A stretch of 39,682 nucleotides of DNA, taken from NCBI GenBank assembly GCA_934320655.1, contig CAKRFN010000020.1, forward strand, positions 1-39,682. Reading direction: 5' to 3'. Position numbers and translations under genes: made by a program. Origin of the DNA: an uncultured Eubacterium sp. GTDB lineage: Bacteria; Bacillota; Clostridia; Lachnospirales; Lachnospiraceae. Below, piece after piece: positions 14,644-23,045 of the stretch; the first letter of the stretch is position 1, and each line of letters begins with the position of its first letter. The notes below the pieces were generated by a model that saw only the letters and a list, made by a program, of their open reading frames with translations, did no database searches and was not told where the DNA came from.

Positions 14644-15994
14644 TTCTTCTTCGATAATCGTCCGCATAACAGCGTCCGCATTTGTGCAGGAGTGCGCTGC
14701 GGTATACATCCGCGGCAAACAGATCCTGTGCAAAAAAGGTCTGCGTTGCGCCGGAAGCTGCATCTGTCTGTGACAGCTCCCGCAGCTGTGCCGGGCGCGT
14801 GACGAGCGGTGCGGAAGCATGTTGTTTGATCTCATGCAGCAGTCCGTCAGCGGATGAGCGGAATCCGAGCACGCGCAGATAGGGCACGGATCCGTCTGTA
14901 CCGATGAGTGGTGCGGGGGATTCGGCGGGAAGCTGTAACAAAATATGTGTCAGCGCGCGTGCGATGCGCGCGCGGGTCAGGCTTTTGTTTTTCAGCAGAT
15001 CGCAAAAACCGGAAAAATTCTTGTATGCGCCGAGTGATTTCCGGATGCGCGCCGAGAGATCACTGCCACAGTCGAGATACGCGGAGTATCCGCTGTCTCT
15101 CTGCGCCAACAGTGCATAGTGCAGTTGGGCGGACAGATCCTGCTCGGATAAAAACGCATAGGTGTCGAGATATTGACGCAATAGGTCAAGGCTGCTCTCC
15201 GGCAGCTGTTTCTGTTCACGCAGTATGTGCAGCGACGCATTTGGATCGCCTGAGAGCAGACTGCGGCAGGTGCTGGCTGACAGAAATTCCTGCATCTGTT
15301 TTGCTGTGTTGGGATCGTGATTGTCTGAGCTGACCGCAACATCGCCGTCCAGACCGTCTGTGGGATTACCGCCGTCATCGCCGCCCGAAACGTTTGTTAT
15401 ATCACTGCCGTGATAACTGCCGAGCCGCCGGATCGGACATAGCTCCAGATCTGCATGCGTGTATGCGATCGCGCGCATGTATTCAAATGCCAGCAGGTTG
15501 TTCGGGTGGTCGAGTAATACCGGATCGCAGCCATCCGCACAGCTATGGATCGCGGCGGTTCGTGCCTGCGCATAGGGCAGTCCTGATGACAGCCCGCGTT
15601 GGAGCGCCGCCTGAAAGTCCGGCGATTCATCGGATAAGCTGCGCGCCAGTTCACGGTATGGATTCTCACAGATTGCGGGATCTTCGCACCCAAAGCTGAG
15701 CGTATCGACGACACCAGTTGTGTGCAGCACAGAGACACCGGCGCGGGCAAAGCCCTCGGCGCTGGCGGTGCTCGCAGCGACCGGCAGCATCAGCACCAGA
15801 TCGGCACCGGATAAGAGTGCCATGCGTGCACGAATATATTTGTCCATGAGTGCCGGAGCACCGCGCTGCACAAAATCTCCGCTCATTGCGACGATGAGAT
15901 AGTCGCAGCCGGAGCGCGCACGCGCCTCGGCGATCTGGTAGGCATGTCCGCTGTGAAATGGATTGTATTCTGCGATAATTCCGCAAACTCGCAT
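14630..15994 (-). CDS. tmcAL: tRNA(Met) cytidine acetate ligase (TmcAL, formerly YlbM family)
   Basis: Family enzymes use acetate and ATP to acetylate the wobble cytidine of elongator tRNA-Met. The nucleotidyltransferase core is recognised by GIIAEYNPFHSGHAYQI (residues 5-21), MSGDFVQRG, LPVAASTASAEGFARAG, SFGCED and PNNLLAFEYMRAI. The start is placed at the methionine preceded by GAGGAA, seven bases away; a longer frame up to 16036 adds 14 residues absent from the family. At 454 residues it is longer than the usual roughly 400, because an Asp/Gly/Asn-rich insertion (about residues 199-235) interrupts the conserved RLGSYH...FLSAS segment. It lies 69 bases downstream of the AraC-type regulator on the same strand. 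Confidence 0.88.
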   Translation of the reverse strand: MRVCGIIAEYNPFHSGHAYQIAEARARSGCDYLIVAMSGDFVQRGAPALMDKYIRARMALLSGADLVLMLPVAASTASAEGFARAGVSVLHTTGVVDTLSFGCEDPAICENPYRELARSLSDESPDFQAALQRGLSSGLPYAQARTAAIHSCADGCDPVLLDHPNNLLAFEYMRAIAYTHADLELCPIRRLGSYHGSDITNVSGGDDGGNPTDGLDGDVAVSSDNHDPNTAKQMQEFLSASTCRSLLSGDPNASLHILREQKQLPESSLDLLRQYLDTYAFLSEQDLSAQLHYALLAQRDSGYSAYLDCGSDLSARIRKSLGAYKNFSGFCDLLKNKSLTRARIARALTHILLQLPAESPAPLIGTDGSVPYLRVLGFRSSADGLLHEIKQHASAPLVTRPAQLRELSQTDAASGATQTFFAQDLFAADVYRSALLHKCGRCYADDYRRRIEIV

Positions 15995-16063
15995 GGTGCG
16001 TTCCTCGTTTCTAAGTGATAGTTTCTGCCTTTTCATGGCTTTCCAATGCTAAGGATATGCGCA

Positions 16064-17665
16064 TCAGGGCTTTTGCATGTATTCACGCGGGGAACAGCCC
16101 TCGATCTTTTTGAATACCTTGCTGAAATAAAATGCGCTCTCAAAGCCGAGCTTTGCCGCGATCTCGTATACCTTATCATTGCTCTCGCGTAGCATTTCCT
16201 TGGCGGCGTTGATTTTTGCGTAGTTGACATAGTTCACAAATCCAAGCTCCGAATACTTTCCGAACAGCTTGCTCAGATAGGCAGGACTGATGTCAAAGGC
16301 AGCAGCCACCTCGTTGAGCGACAGCTTCTGGTCGAGATTGCGGTTGATATATGCCTTCACATTCGTAACGACATGATTTTTGTAGTTGTCCTTTTCTGAA
16401 CTGAAAAAGTCACATAAGCCCTCGCACAGCGTCTGCATCCAGCCGATGATCTGCTCGGTGGAGTTCATCTGATAGAGACAGCGGTAACCGACAGGATCGG
16501 ATGCAAAAATGTCGCTGACGGTCCGCTCGCCGTCCGACAGCAGGGAGAGCGTCAGGTAGAGGATACTTCCGGCGGCATCCATTGCCTGTAGGTGGTGGCT
16601 TGGATGCTGGGAAAACAGCTCAGTGATGGACGCAAAAATGCTGTGCAGCTTTTCGGCATCCATTTCCTCATAGGCGGAACGGATATCTGCTTTCCAGATG
16701 GACATATTAAACGCGTTTCCGTGAATCGCTGTGTGCTGCTGCTCATCGGAAAACAAAAACGGTGTCTCGTCGGTGGCTTCTGATGAAACCTGCTTTGCCG
16801 CAAAAAAGGAGCCGGAGAGGTCGAACGGGTTCGACACCGGATGGCCGATGCCGGCACGGATCGATGCGTTATAGTAGTTTTTCAGCATCGTACAGGTGCC
16901 GTTTAAGGCGCGCAAAATCTCTCGGTGCCAGTCTGTGTCGTGTGTATCTGTGGTCTGCAACGGAAATACAATCAGAAAATGGCGCACATCCAGCGGTGTC
17001 ACATAGCAGGGAATGTATTTTGCGATGAGCTGGATGAACATGTGCAGCGTCGCCTGATACAGACTCAGCAGCTGTGAGTTGTTCATACCCGCCGCTGCGG
17101 GCGTGTCGATCAGAAAATAACCGGCAGTATAACTGTTTCCGGTAAACGCAAGCGACAGTTCCTCCTTCTGCATCAGATATTCTGCTTCGTTTTCAAACAG
17201 ATTGTTGACCAGACGGATGAAAAAACGCTCCTGAATCAGTCCGGCAGGCGAAATGGCATGCTCCGGCGGAGCAGTCTTTTTTTCCTTATCCACGAGCGGA
17301 AGTGTACGCATGATCGTCTCGCGCAGCGTATCGGCATCCAGCTCCAGCTTGACGAGATAATCAGTGACCTGATAGGCGATCGCCTGTTTTGCCATCTCAA
17401 AATCCTGATAGCTGGTCAGAATCAGAAAGACAGGAAGCGCGCCGAAGCGCTCGCGGCAGATGCGTATCAGCTCCAGCCCGCTCAGAATCGGCATCTGGAT
17501 GTCCGTAATGACAATATCCGGCATCGTATCTTCGATGATTTTGAGCGCTGCCTCGCCGTTGGATGCGGTTCCGACCACTTCAATGTCGAGCGCATTCCAG
17601 TCCAGCATGGATTTGATACCGACCTGAACGAGCGGCTCATCATCCACGATCAATAGCTTATACAT
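16064..17665 (-). CDS. YesN-type response regulator with AraC DNA-binding domain
   Basis: Transcription factor of the divergent glycan-utilization locus. The receiver domain occupies about residues 1-120: LIVDDE (5-10), phosphoacceptor Asp55 in IVITDIQMP, and Lys106 in DYLVKLEL, where Leu replaces the usual Pro after the lysine. A middle region of about 300 residues has no recognised motif. The C-terminal 100 residues are an AraC double helix-turn-helix (LSLNEVAAAFDISPAYLSKLF and AAKLGFESAFYFSKVFKK). The start at MYKLL follows GGAGG, eight bases away, and overlaps the kinase gene by eight bases. Regulators of this type normally activate adjacent ABC sugar-transport genes. Confidence 0.9.
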   Translation of the reverse strand: MYKLLIVDDEPLVQVGIKSMLDWNALDIEVVGTASNGEAALKIIEDTMPDIVITDIQMPILSGLELIRICRERFGALPVFLILTSYQDFEMAKQAIAYQVTDYLVKLELDADTLRETIMRTLPLVDKEKKTAPPEHAISPAGLIQERFFIRLVNNLFENEAEYLMQKEELSLAFTGNSYTAGYFLIDTPAAAGMNNSQLLSLYQATLHMFIQLIAKYIPCYVTPLDVRHFLIVFPLQTTDTHDTDWHREILRALNGTCTMLKNYYNASIRAGIGHPVSNPFDLSGSFFAAKQVSSEATDETPFLFSDEQQHTAIHGNAFNMSIWKADIRSAYEEMDAEKLHSIFASITELFSQHPSHHLQAMDAAGSILYLTLSLLSDGERTVSDIFASDPVGYRCLYQMNSTEQIIGWMQTLCEGLCDFFSSEKDNYKNHVVTNVKAYINRNLDQKLSLNEVAAAFDISPAYLSKLFGKYSELGFVNYVNYAKINAAKEMLRESNDKVYEIAAKLGFESAFYFSKVFKKIEGCSPREYMQKP

Positions 17666-19475
17666 GATATGTTCCTCCAATCACTGATGTTGGTTCCTCG
17701 CATGTCAGACGCGGCAGGGTGACAGTCGCAGTCGTGTAGCTGCCGAGCTGGCTCGTAAAGGACAGACCGTAGGAAGTGCCGTATTCGTATTGCAGCCGTT
17801 TATGTACATTTGAGATACCAATATCTTTGAAAAAGTTTGATTTATTTTTCTGCTCATCCGTCAGAAGTCCGGCAATCGTTGTTTCATCCATGCCGACGCC
17901 GTTGTCCGTGACATCGACACACACATCGCTGGAGCTGTTTTCATATACATGGATTGTGATTTCACCGGCAGAGCCCTTCGGCTCGATCCCGTGAAAAATC
18001 GCATTTTCCACGATCGGCTGCAACGTAAAGCGCAGAATCTCGTTTTTGAGCAGCTCCTCGGAATCGACAACGACCTGCATCGTGATGCTGCCGCCGTAGC
18101 GGTATTTCTGGATCGTGTAATAATCGTCCAGAAAGGAGAGCTCGGATGAGAGCGGCACGCGGGTGCGCTCATCCTTGGCGATGCTTTTTAACAGGCGTGA
18201 TAGTGCGGTTGTCATTTCGGGAATGCCGGTTGCATTCTGGATGCTCGCCATCCATTTGATGGAGTTTAGCGTATTGTAGATAAAATGCGGGTTGATCTGG
18301 CTTTGCAGCATCTGATATTCGTAGGTTCGTTTCTCATTTTCGATCCGGATCTGTGTGTCGATGAGCTGTTTTACACTGCCGGAAAGCTCGTTGATGCCTC
18401 TGCCGATGTCGCCGAACTCATTTTCCCATTCAATGCCGGGATCGGAACTGAAGTCTCCGGCGGAGATTTTTTTTGTGCGCTCTAAAATGCGCTCGATCGG
18501 GTAGTTGACGAGACGGTTTAAGTAAAGGGTGTAGCCAAGTCCCGCCAATACGATGAGCGCGACGATGATCCCGATCAGATAGATAAAGGAACTGAACTGC
18601 ATGAATGAGCTGCCGGACGGAATGCTCTGCGTGATATAGCAGTCCGGCAGATCCAGCGGGCGTGTGACATAGCGCGTATGCCCGTCCACCGTCGAGGTGG
18701 AGATCGTCGTGTCCGAGAAAAGCAACTGTTGTGCGACCTTTTGCGTATTCCACGGCGGCGCATCCAGCAGGTGCAGCGAGCCGTTTTCATAAATGTATAC
18801 GGAGTCTCCCACCGTCAGATAAAAGCTGCTGGCGGATTCGATGGCGTAGGTTTTGATCGCATCGGTAAAAAAGTTCGTTGAGAGTCCGATGAATGCCCAG
18901 CCGAGAATCGTATTGTTGTACGGATGGTAGATCGGACGGATGATCGGCAGCACCTGTTTCGAGCTGCGCACCAGCGGATCATCCACAAATCCCATCGAGA
19001 GATCCAGATCATTGGATACGAGTGCGGCATGAAAGTAGTCCTGACTCATGATCACCGCCGGCACATCGGCGGTCGTCGAATAGCTGGCGGAAACGATCTG
19101 GATATAGTAGTCACTGAAATTGCTCACGACCAGACGCTGGATATGATTGTTGGAATTTGAATGGGTTACCATATTGTACTGGTCATTCAGCCGCTCGTGG
19201 AGCAGCGTTCTTGAATCGCCGGAGTTGTCCTTGTAGAGCTGGTAGGGCAGCAGCCTTGCGTTGATCTGGCACCAGCGCACAAGTGATGCGACCGGGGCGA
19301 AGTCCTCGTTGATCGTATCCGTGATGTGTGAGACATTCAGCTCCGTGTCGTGTGTCAGGTTGTTCTTATTATAATGATAGAAAATGCTGTAGCTGGTCAG
19401 TGCGACCACCAATCCCATAATGAGTGAAAAGGAAATGGAAATCAGCAGGATCTTTTTTTTGATGGATATGTGCAT
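17658..19475 (-). CDS. YesM-type sensor histidine kinase
   Basis: Sugar-responsive kinase paired with the AraC-type regulator. The 605-residue protein has a membrane helix at about 8-30, a large outer sensor region (30-296) of the size of a double Cache domain, a second helix at about 297-319, HAMP (320-372), a His_kinase domain with His397 in QINPHFIYNTLNSIKWM, and an ATPase domain with PIVENAIFHGIEP and DVTDNGVGMDE. The start at 19475 follows AAAGGAG; the frame reaches 19598, but those extra residues include a second hydrophobic stretch without ribosome site support. The ligand is unknown; by context it is a uronate oligosaccharide or its binding protein. Confidence 0.9.
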   Translation of the reverse strand: MHISIKKKILLISISFSLIMGLVVALTSYSIFYHYNKNNLTHDTELNVSHITDTINEDFAPVASLVRWCQINARLLPYQLYKDNSGDSRTLLHERLNDQYNMVTHSNSNNHIQRLVVSNFSDYYIQIVSASYSTTADVPAVIMSQDYFHAALVSNDLDLSMGFVDDPLVRSSKQVLPIIRPIYHPYNNTILGWAFIGLSTNFFTDAIKTYAIESASSFYLTVGDSVYIYENGSLHLLDAPPWNTQKVAQQLLFSDTTISTSTVDGHTRYVTRPLDLPDCYITQSIPSGSSFMQFSSFIYLIGIIVALIVLAGLGYTLYLNRLVNYPIERILERTKKISAGDFSSDPGIEWENEFGDIGRGINELSGSVKQLIDTQIRIENEKRTYEYQMLQSQINPHFIYNTLNSIKWMASIQNATGIPEMTTALSRLLKSIAKDERTRVPLSSELSFLDDYYTIQKYRYGGSITMQVVVDSEELLKNEILRFTLQPIVENAIFHGIEPKGSAGEITIHVYENSSSDVCVDVTDNGVGMDETTIAGLLTDEQKNKSNFFKDIGISNVHKRLQYEYGTSYGLSFTSQLGSYTTATVTLPRLTCEEPTSVIGGTYHV

Positions 19476-19598
19476 AGGAGGCTCCTTTGTGAGAACAAAA
19501 TATGACATCAATAATAAAATATTACATCTAAAATTAGAAAAATGCATCCTTTTTATGAGAGAAATAAAAAATTTGCAGTAAATAACAAAATCTGCCAT

Positions 19599-19626
19599 TT
19601 GATTTGGAACCGGAAAATTCTATACT
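19599..19626 (+). promoter_or_regulatory. Candidate promoter of the glycan-utilization operon
   Basis: TTGATT (19599-19604) and TATACT (19621-19626) are 16 bases apart, 54 bases upstream of the binding-protein start codon. The 204-base divergent region also holds very AT-rich sequence toward the kinase gene and a small TCGGC/GCCGA stem at 19644-19656. I could not pick out a clear catabolite-response element or regulator repeats. Confidence 0.5.
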
Positions 19627-19679
19627 CTATTTATGAAAAACGCTCGGCGAAGCCGATAACGAAAAGGGAGGATATGTAA

Positions 19680-21071
19680 ATGAAAAGAAAAGCATTGAGT
19701 GTACTGTTAGCAGGCACAATGGCAGCAGCATTACTGGTTGGATGTGGCAGCAAGGATGCCCCCGCAGAGGACGCGGCAGCAGATGCACCGGCAGAGGATG
19801 CAGCGGATGAGGCACCGGAGGAGACACCCGCGGATGATGCGGCGGCAGACACGACGGACACCGCAGATGGGGAAAAGACCACATTGAAATGGGCAGTATG
19901 GGATGAGAGCACAACACCGTACTGGTCAGCATTAAAGGATGAGTATGAGAAGAAGAATCCGAATGTGACCATCGAGATGGTTGACCTCGGATCTACAGAT
20001 TACATGACGGTACTGGCTACCGAGCTTTCAGGAAGCGGATCTGATTTCGATCTTGTTACCATCAAGGACGTTCCCGGATATGCGACCTTAGTACAGAAAA
20101 ATACGTTGGAGCCGTTAAGCAGCTACATTGAGAGCGCAGGCATCGATCTGGGCGAGTACGGCGGAACAACCGATCAGATCACAGTAGACGGCGAGTTGTA
20201 TGAGATGCCTTTCAGAAGTGACTTCTGGGTACTGTTCTATAACAAGGATCTGTTTGATGCAGCAGGTGTTGATTATCCGACAAACGACATGACATTTGAT
20301 GAGTATGATGCACTTGCCCGCAAGGTTGCATCTGATGAATTTGGTTCACAGGTATACGGATCTCATTATCACACATGGAGATCAGCCGTTCAGTTATTCG
20401 GTATCCTTGACGGAAAGCACACCATTTTAGATGGAGATTATGATTTCTTTAAACCTTACTATGAGATGGTTCTGGCTCAGGAGGATGATGGTATCTGCCG
20501 TGATTATGTGACACTGAGCACCGAGAGCCTGCACTATTCAGCTGCATTCTCCAGCGGAGATACCGCTATGATGAACATGGGTTCATGGTATATGTCTACA
20601 TTGATGAGCAGCCTTGCGAGCGGCGAGTATGATTCCAGCCTTTGTGGAAACTGGGGCATTGTAAAATACCCGCATGCAGACGGCGTAGAGGCAGGTTCCA
20701 CACTTGGTACGATCACAGGTATTTCCGTGACGAGCGCATCTGACCAGAAGGATGCAGCATGGGATTTCGTGAACTTCGTATCCGGTGCTGAGGGCGCGCT
20801 GGTAATGGCTCAGACCGGTAACTTCCCGGCACTGATGACAGACGATGCAAAGAGCGTGATCACAAGTCTGGAAGGATTCCCGACAGACGATGCAAGCAAG
20901 GAGGCACTGACTGTTTCTAATCTCTATCTTGAGGTTCCCTATGCAGAGAACGTATCAGAGATCAACAGCATTCTGGATACCTACCATCTGTCTATCATGA
21001 ACCGTGAGATGAGCATTGATGAAGGTATTGCGAGCATGAATGAAGAAGTAGGAAAGCTTTTAAACAAATAA
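19680..21071 (+). CDS. ABC transporter sugar-binding lipoprotein
   Basis: Captures the oligosaccharide outside the cell and delivers it to the two permeases downstream. The N-terminus is a lipoprotein signal (LSVLLAGTMAAALLVGC, lipidated Cys22), followed by an acidic Ala/Asp/Glu/Pro spacer to about residue 64. The rest is a family 1 extracellular solute-binding fold, beginning TTLKWAVWDESTTPYW, with YEKKNPNVTIEMVD and FVNFVSGAEGALVMAQTGNFPA. Its 463 residues are typical. GGGAGG precedes the ATG. It is the first gene of the operon, and a stem-loop after it probably lowers expression of the permeases relative to the binding protein. Confidence 0.92.
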   Translation: MKRKALSVLLAGTMAAALLVGCGSKDAPAEDAAADAPAEDAADEAPEETPADDAAADTTDTADGEKTTLKWAVWDESTTPYWSALKDEYEKKNPNVTIEMVDLGSTDYMTVLATELSGSGSDFDLVTIKDVPGYATLVQKNTLEPLSSYIESAGIDLGEYGGTTDQITVDGELYEMPFRSDFWVLFYNKDLFDAAGVDYPTNDMTFDEYDALARKVASDEFGSQVYGSHYHTWRSAVQLFGILDGKHTILDGDYDFFKPYYEMVLAQEDDGICRDYVTLSTESLHYSAAFSSGDTAMMNMGSWYMSTLMSSLASGEYDSSLCGNWGIVKYPHADGVEAGSTLGTITGISVTSASDQKDAAWDFVNFVSGAEGALVMAQTGNFPALMTDDAKSVITSLEGFPTDDASKEALTVSNLYLEVPYAENVSEINSILDTYHLSIMNREMSIDEGIASMNEEVGKLLNK

Positions 21072-21121
21072 GAAAGCCGATAGTAGTTGTTAGTTGATGT
21101 GCTGAATTATTTGAGATGGGG

Positions 21122-21145
21122 TGGGGCTGGCTGTGGTCAGCCCCA
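21122..21145 (+). terminator. Stem-loop after the binding-protein gene (leaky terminator or RNA stabiliser)
   Basis: TGGGGCTG (21122-21129) pairs with CAGCCCCA (21138-21145) over an 8-base loop, followed by TTTCT. It lies 50 bases after the binding-protein stop and 76 bases before the first permease. The short T-run suggests partial termination or 3'-end protection, a common way to make more binding protein than permease. Confidence 0.55.
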
Positions 21146-21221
21146 TTTCTATGAAGTTTCTATCAAAAAGAAGGAACAAAAAAGAGGGAAAAGAGCTAAG
21201 ACAAAGAGAGGAGTAAGAAGG

Positions 21222-22175
21222 ATGCAGACGACTGAGAGCGCAGCAGCACAGACCGCAAGGGATGAGCTGATGGCAAAAAATAAAAAACGCCGCGAGCGCA
21301 AACGCAATGCGATTGCGTACTCGTTTATCGCACCGAACTTTATCGGTTTTGCGGTATTTACATTGATTCCGATTATATTTGCGTTTATTCTGGCATTTAT
21401 GGAGTGGGACGGTAACAATCCGATGAAATTTGTGGGTCTGTCCAATTTCACCGCATTAAAGGATGATGCATTTTTTGGTGCGGCATTAAAAAATACGATT
21501 ATTTATTGTATCGGCACGGTTCCGCTGACGATGGTCGCATCGCTGGCGCTGGCGATCGTGCTGAACCAGAAGGTTCGTTTCCGCGGATTTTTCCGGACGG
21601 TCAGCTTTTTCCCGTATGTGGCATCGCTTGTAGCGATCACAGCGGTGTGGTCGATGCTGTTCCATCCGAAAAAAGGACCTGTCAATGCAATTTTATATTA
21701 TGTATTCCATGTGACAAACGAGAACCTGCCAAACTGGTTTGGCGGCAGCCTTGTGATGTTTACGCTGATCCTGTTCAGTGTGTGGAAGTACATGGGCTAT
21801 TACATGGTGATTTATCTTGCCGGATTGCAGGGCATTTCCAACGAGCTGTATGAGGCAGCCAGTCTCGACGGCGCGAACACCTGGCAGAAATTCCTCTATG
21901 TGACATGGCCGCAGCTTCGCCCGACGACGTTCTTTGTCATTGTCATGCTGACGATCAACTGCTTTAAGGTATACGATATCGTCGTGATGCTGGCAGGCGG
22001 CGGAGACGGCAAGCTGTCCAACTCGGCAACGGTACTCGTTTATTACATTTATCAGAATGCATTTAACTATTGGAAGCTCGGCTACTCCAGTGCGATCGCG
22101 ATGGTGCTGTTTGCACTCGTGCTGATCGTTACGCTGATTCAGTTCAAGGGCGAATCCAAGTTTTCAAATTCATAA
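21222..22175 (+). CDS. ABC sugar transporter permease, MalF/UgpA type
   Basis: One of two membrane subunits of the importer. At 317 residues it has a basic cytoplasmic N-terminus (KNKKRRERKRN) and about six membrane helices, the first near 31-58. The cytoplasmic EAA loop that contacts the ATPase reads YEAASLDGANTWQKFLYVTW (EAA at 211-213). The start at 21222 follows a GGAG, though the frame stays open to 21087 through a Lys/Arg-rich segment unlike the family. Its partner permease starts 18 bases downstream. No ATP-binding subunit is encoded in the window, so a shared MsmX/MsmK-type ATPase is likely. Confidence 0.93.
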   Translation: MQTTESAAAQTARDELMAKNKKRRERKRNAIAYSFIAPNFIGFAVFTLIPIIFAFILAFMEWDGNNPMKFVGLSNFTALKDDAFFGAALKNTIIYCIGTVPLTMVASLALAIVLNQKVRFRGFFRTVSFFPYVASLVAITAVWSMLFHPKKGPVNAILYYVFHVTNENLPNWFGGSLVMFTLILFSVWKYMGYYMVIYLAGLQGISNELYEAASLDGANTWQKFLYVTWPQLRPTTFFVIVMLTINCFKVYDIVVMLAGGGDGKLSNSATVLVYYIYQNAFNYWKLGYSSAIAMVLFALVLIVTLIQFKGESKFSNS

Positions 22176-22193
22176 GAAAGGAGCGGAACAACG

Positions 22194-23033
22194 ATGGCAT
22201 CAGCTAGTAAAAACAGAAAAGTTTCTAAATTTTTCATTTATCTCATACTGATCATTATAGCGGCAGCTATGATCGTTCCGTTTCTGTGGATGCTCTCCGC
22301 ATCTATTAAGACGGATCGCGAAGTTTTCCAGATGAATCCTTTCGTGTGGATTCCGGAAAATCCGAGATGGTCAAATTATGTTGACATCTGGACGAAAATT
22401 CCGTTTGCAACATTTGTAAAAAACACGGTATTCCTGACAATCGTCGTGACGATTTTGCAGCTGCTGACGAGCAGCTTTGCGGCGTATTCGTTTGCAAAAC
22501 TCAATTTTAAGCACAAAAATCTGCTGTTCATGGCGTATATCGCGACGATCGCGATGCCGTGGCAGGTATACATGGTGCCGCAGTTCATCATGATGCGCAG
22601 CTTTGGCTTAAATGACAAGCTGTTAGCGATGATCTGCCTGCAGGCATTCTCGGCATTCGGTGTATTTCTGATGCGCCAGTTTTATATGGGTATTCCCGAC
22701 TCACTGTGTGAGGCGGCGCGGATCGACGGCATGAGCGAGTATGGCATTTACGCGAAAATCATGCTGCCGCTGTCCAAACCGGCGATCTCGACACTGACGA
22801 TCTTCACCTTTGTCAATACATGGAATGATTATTTAGGACCCTTGATCTACTTAAAGACCGAGTCGCACAAGACGATCCAGCTCGGATTGAAAATGTTTAT
22901 CGGACAGTATTCCTCCGAGTATGGTCTGATTATGGCAGGATCGGTGCTGTCACTGATTCCGGTACTGATCGTATTCCTCAGTTTACAGAAGTATTTTGTG
23001 GAAGGTGTGGCGAGCACCGGTGTCAAGGGCTAG
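22194..23033 (+). CDS. ABC sugar transporter permease, MalG/UgpE type
   Basis: Second membrane subunit, 279 residues, with six predicted helices starting with IYLILIIIAAAMIVPFLWML. The EAA loop reads CEAARIDGMSEYGIYAKIML (Glu173) and the C-terminus ends in KYFVEGVASTGVKG, a family hallmark. AAAGGAG precedes the ATG. The stop is 12 bases upstream of the GH88 start, so transporter and enzymes are one transcript. Confidence 0.94.
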   Translation: MASASKNRKVSKFFIYLILIIIAAAMIVPFLWMLSASIKTDREVFQMNPFVWIPENPRWSNYVDIWTKIPFATFVKNTVFLTIVVTILQLLTSSFAAYSFAKLNFKHKNLLFMAYIATIAMPWQVYMVPQFIMMRSFGLNDKLLAMICLQAFSAFGVFLMRQFYMGIPDSLCEAARIDGMSEYGIYAKIMLPLSKPAISTLTIFTFVNTWNDYLGPLIYLKTESHKTIQLGLKMFIGQYSSEYGLIMAGSVLSLIPVLIVFLSLQKYFVEGVASTGVKG

Positions 23034-23045
23034 GAGGACACAGCT

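Noticed and set aside
19476..19598. Longer N-terminus for the YesM-type kinase
   Set aside because: The ATG at 19475 has a good AAAGGAG; the extension overlaps the AT-rich divergent promoter region.
19500..19680. Catabolite-response element near the operon promoter
   Set aside because: The closest match (around 19605) deviates at several fixed positions of the consensus.
21087..21221. Longer N-terminus for the first permease
   Set aside because: The added residues are translated from the stem-loop and a purine-rich ribosome-site region, and do not resemble permease N-termini.
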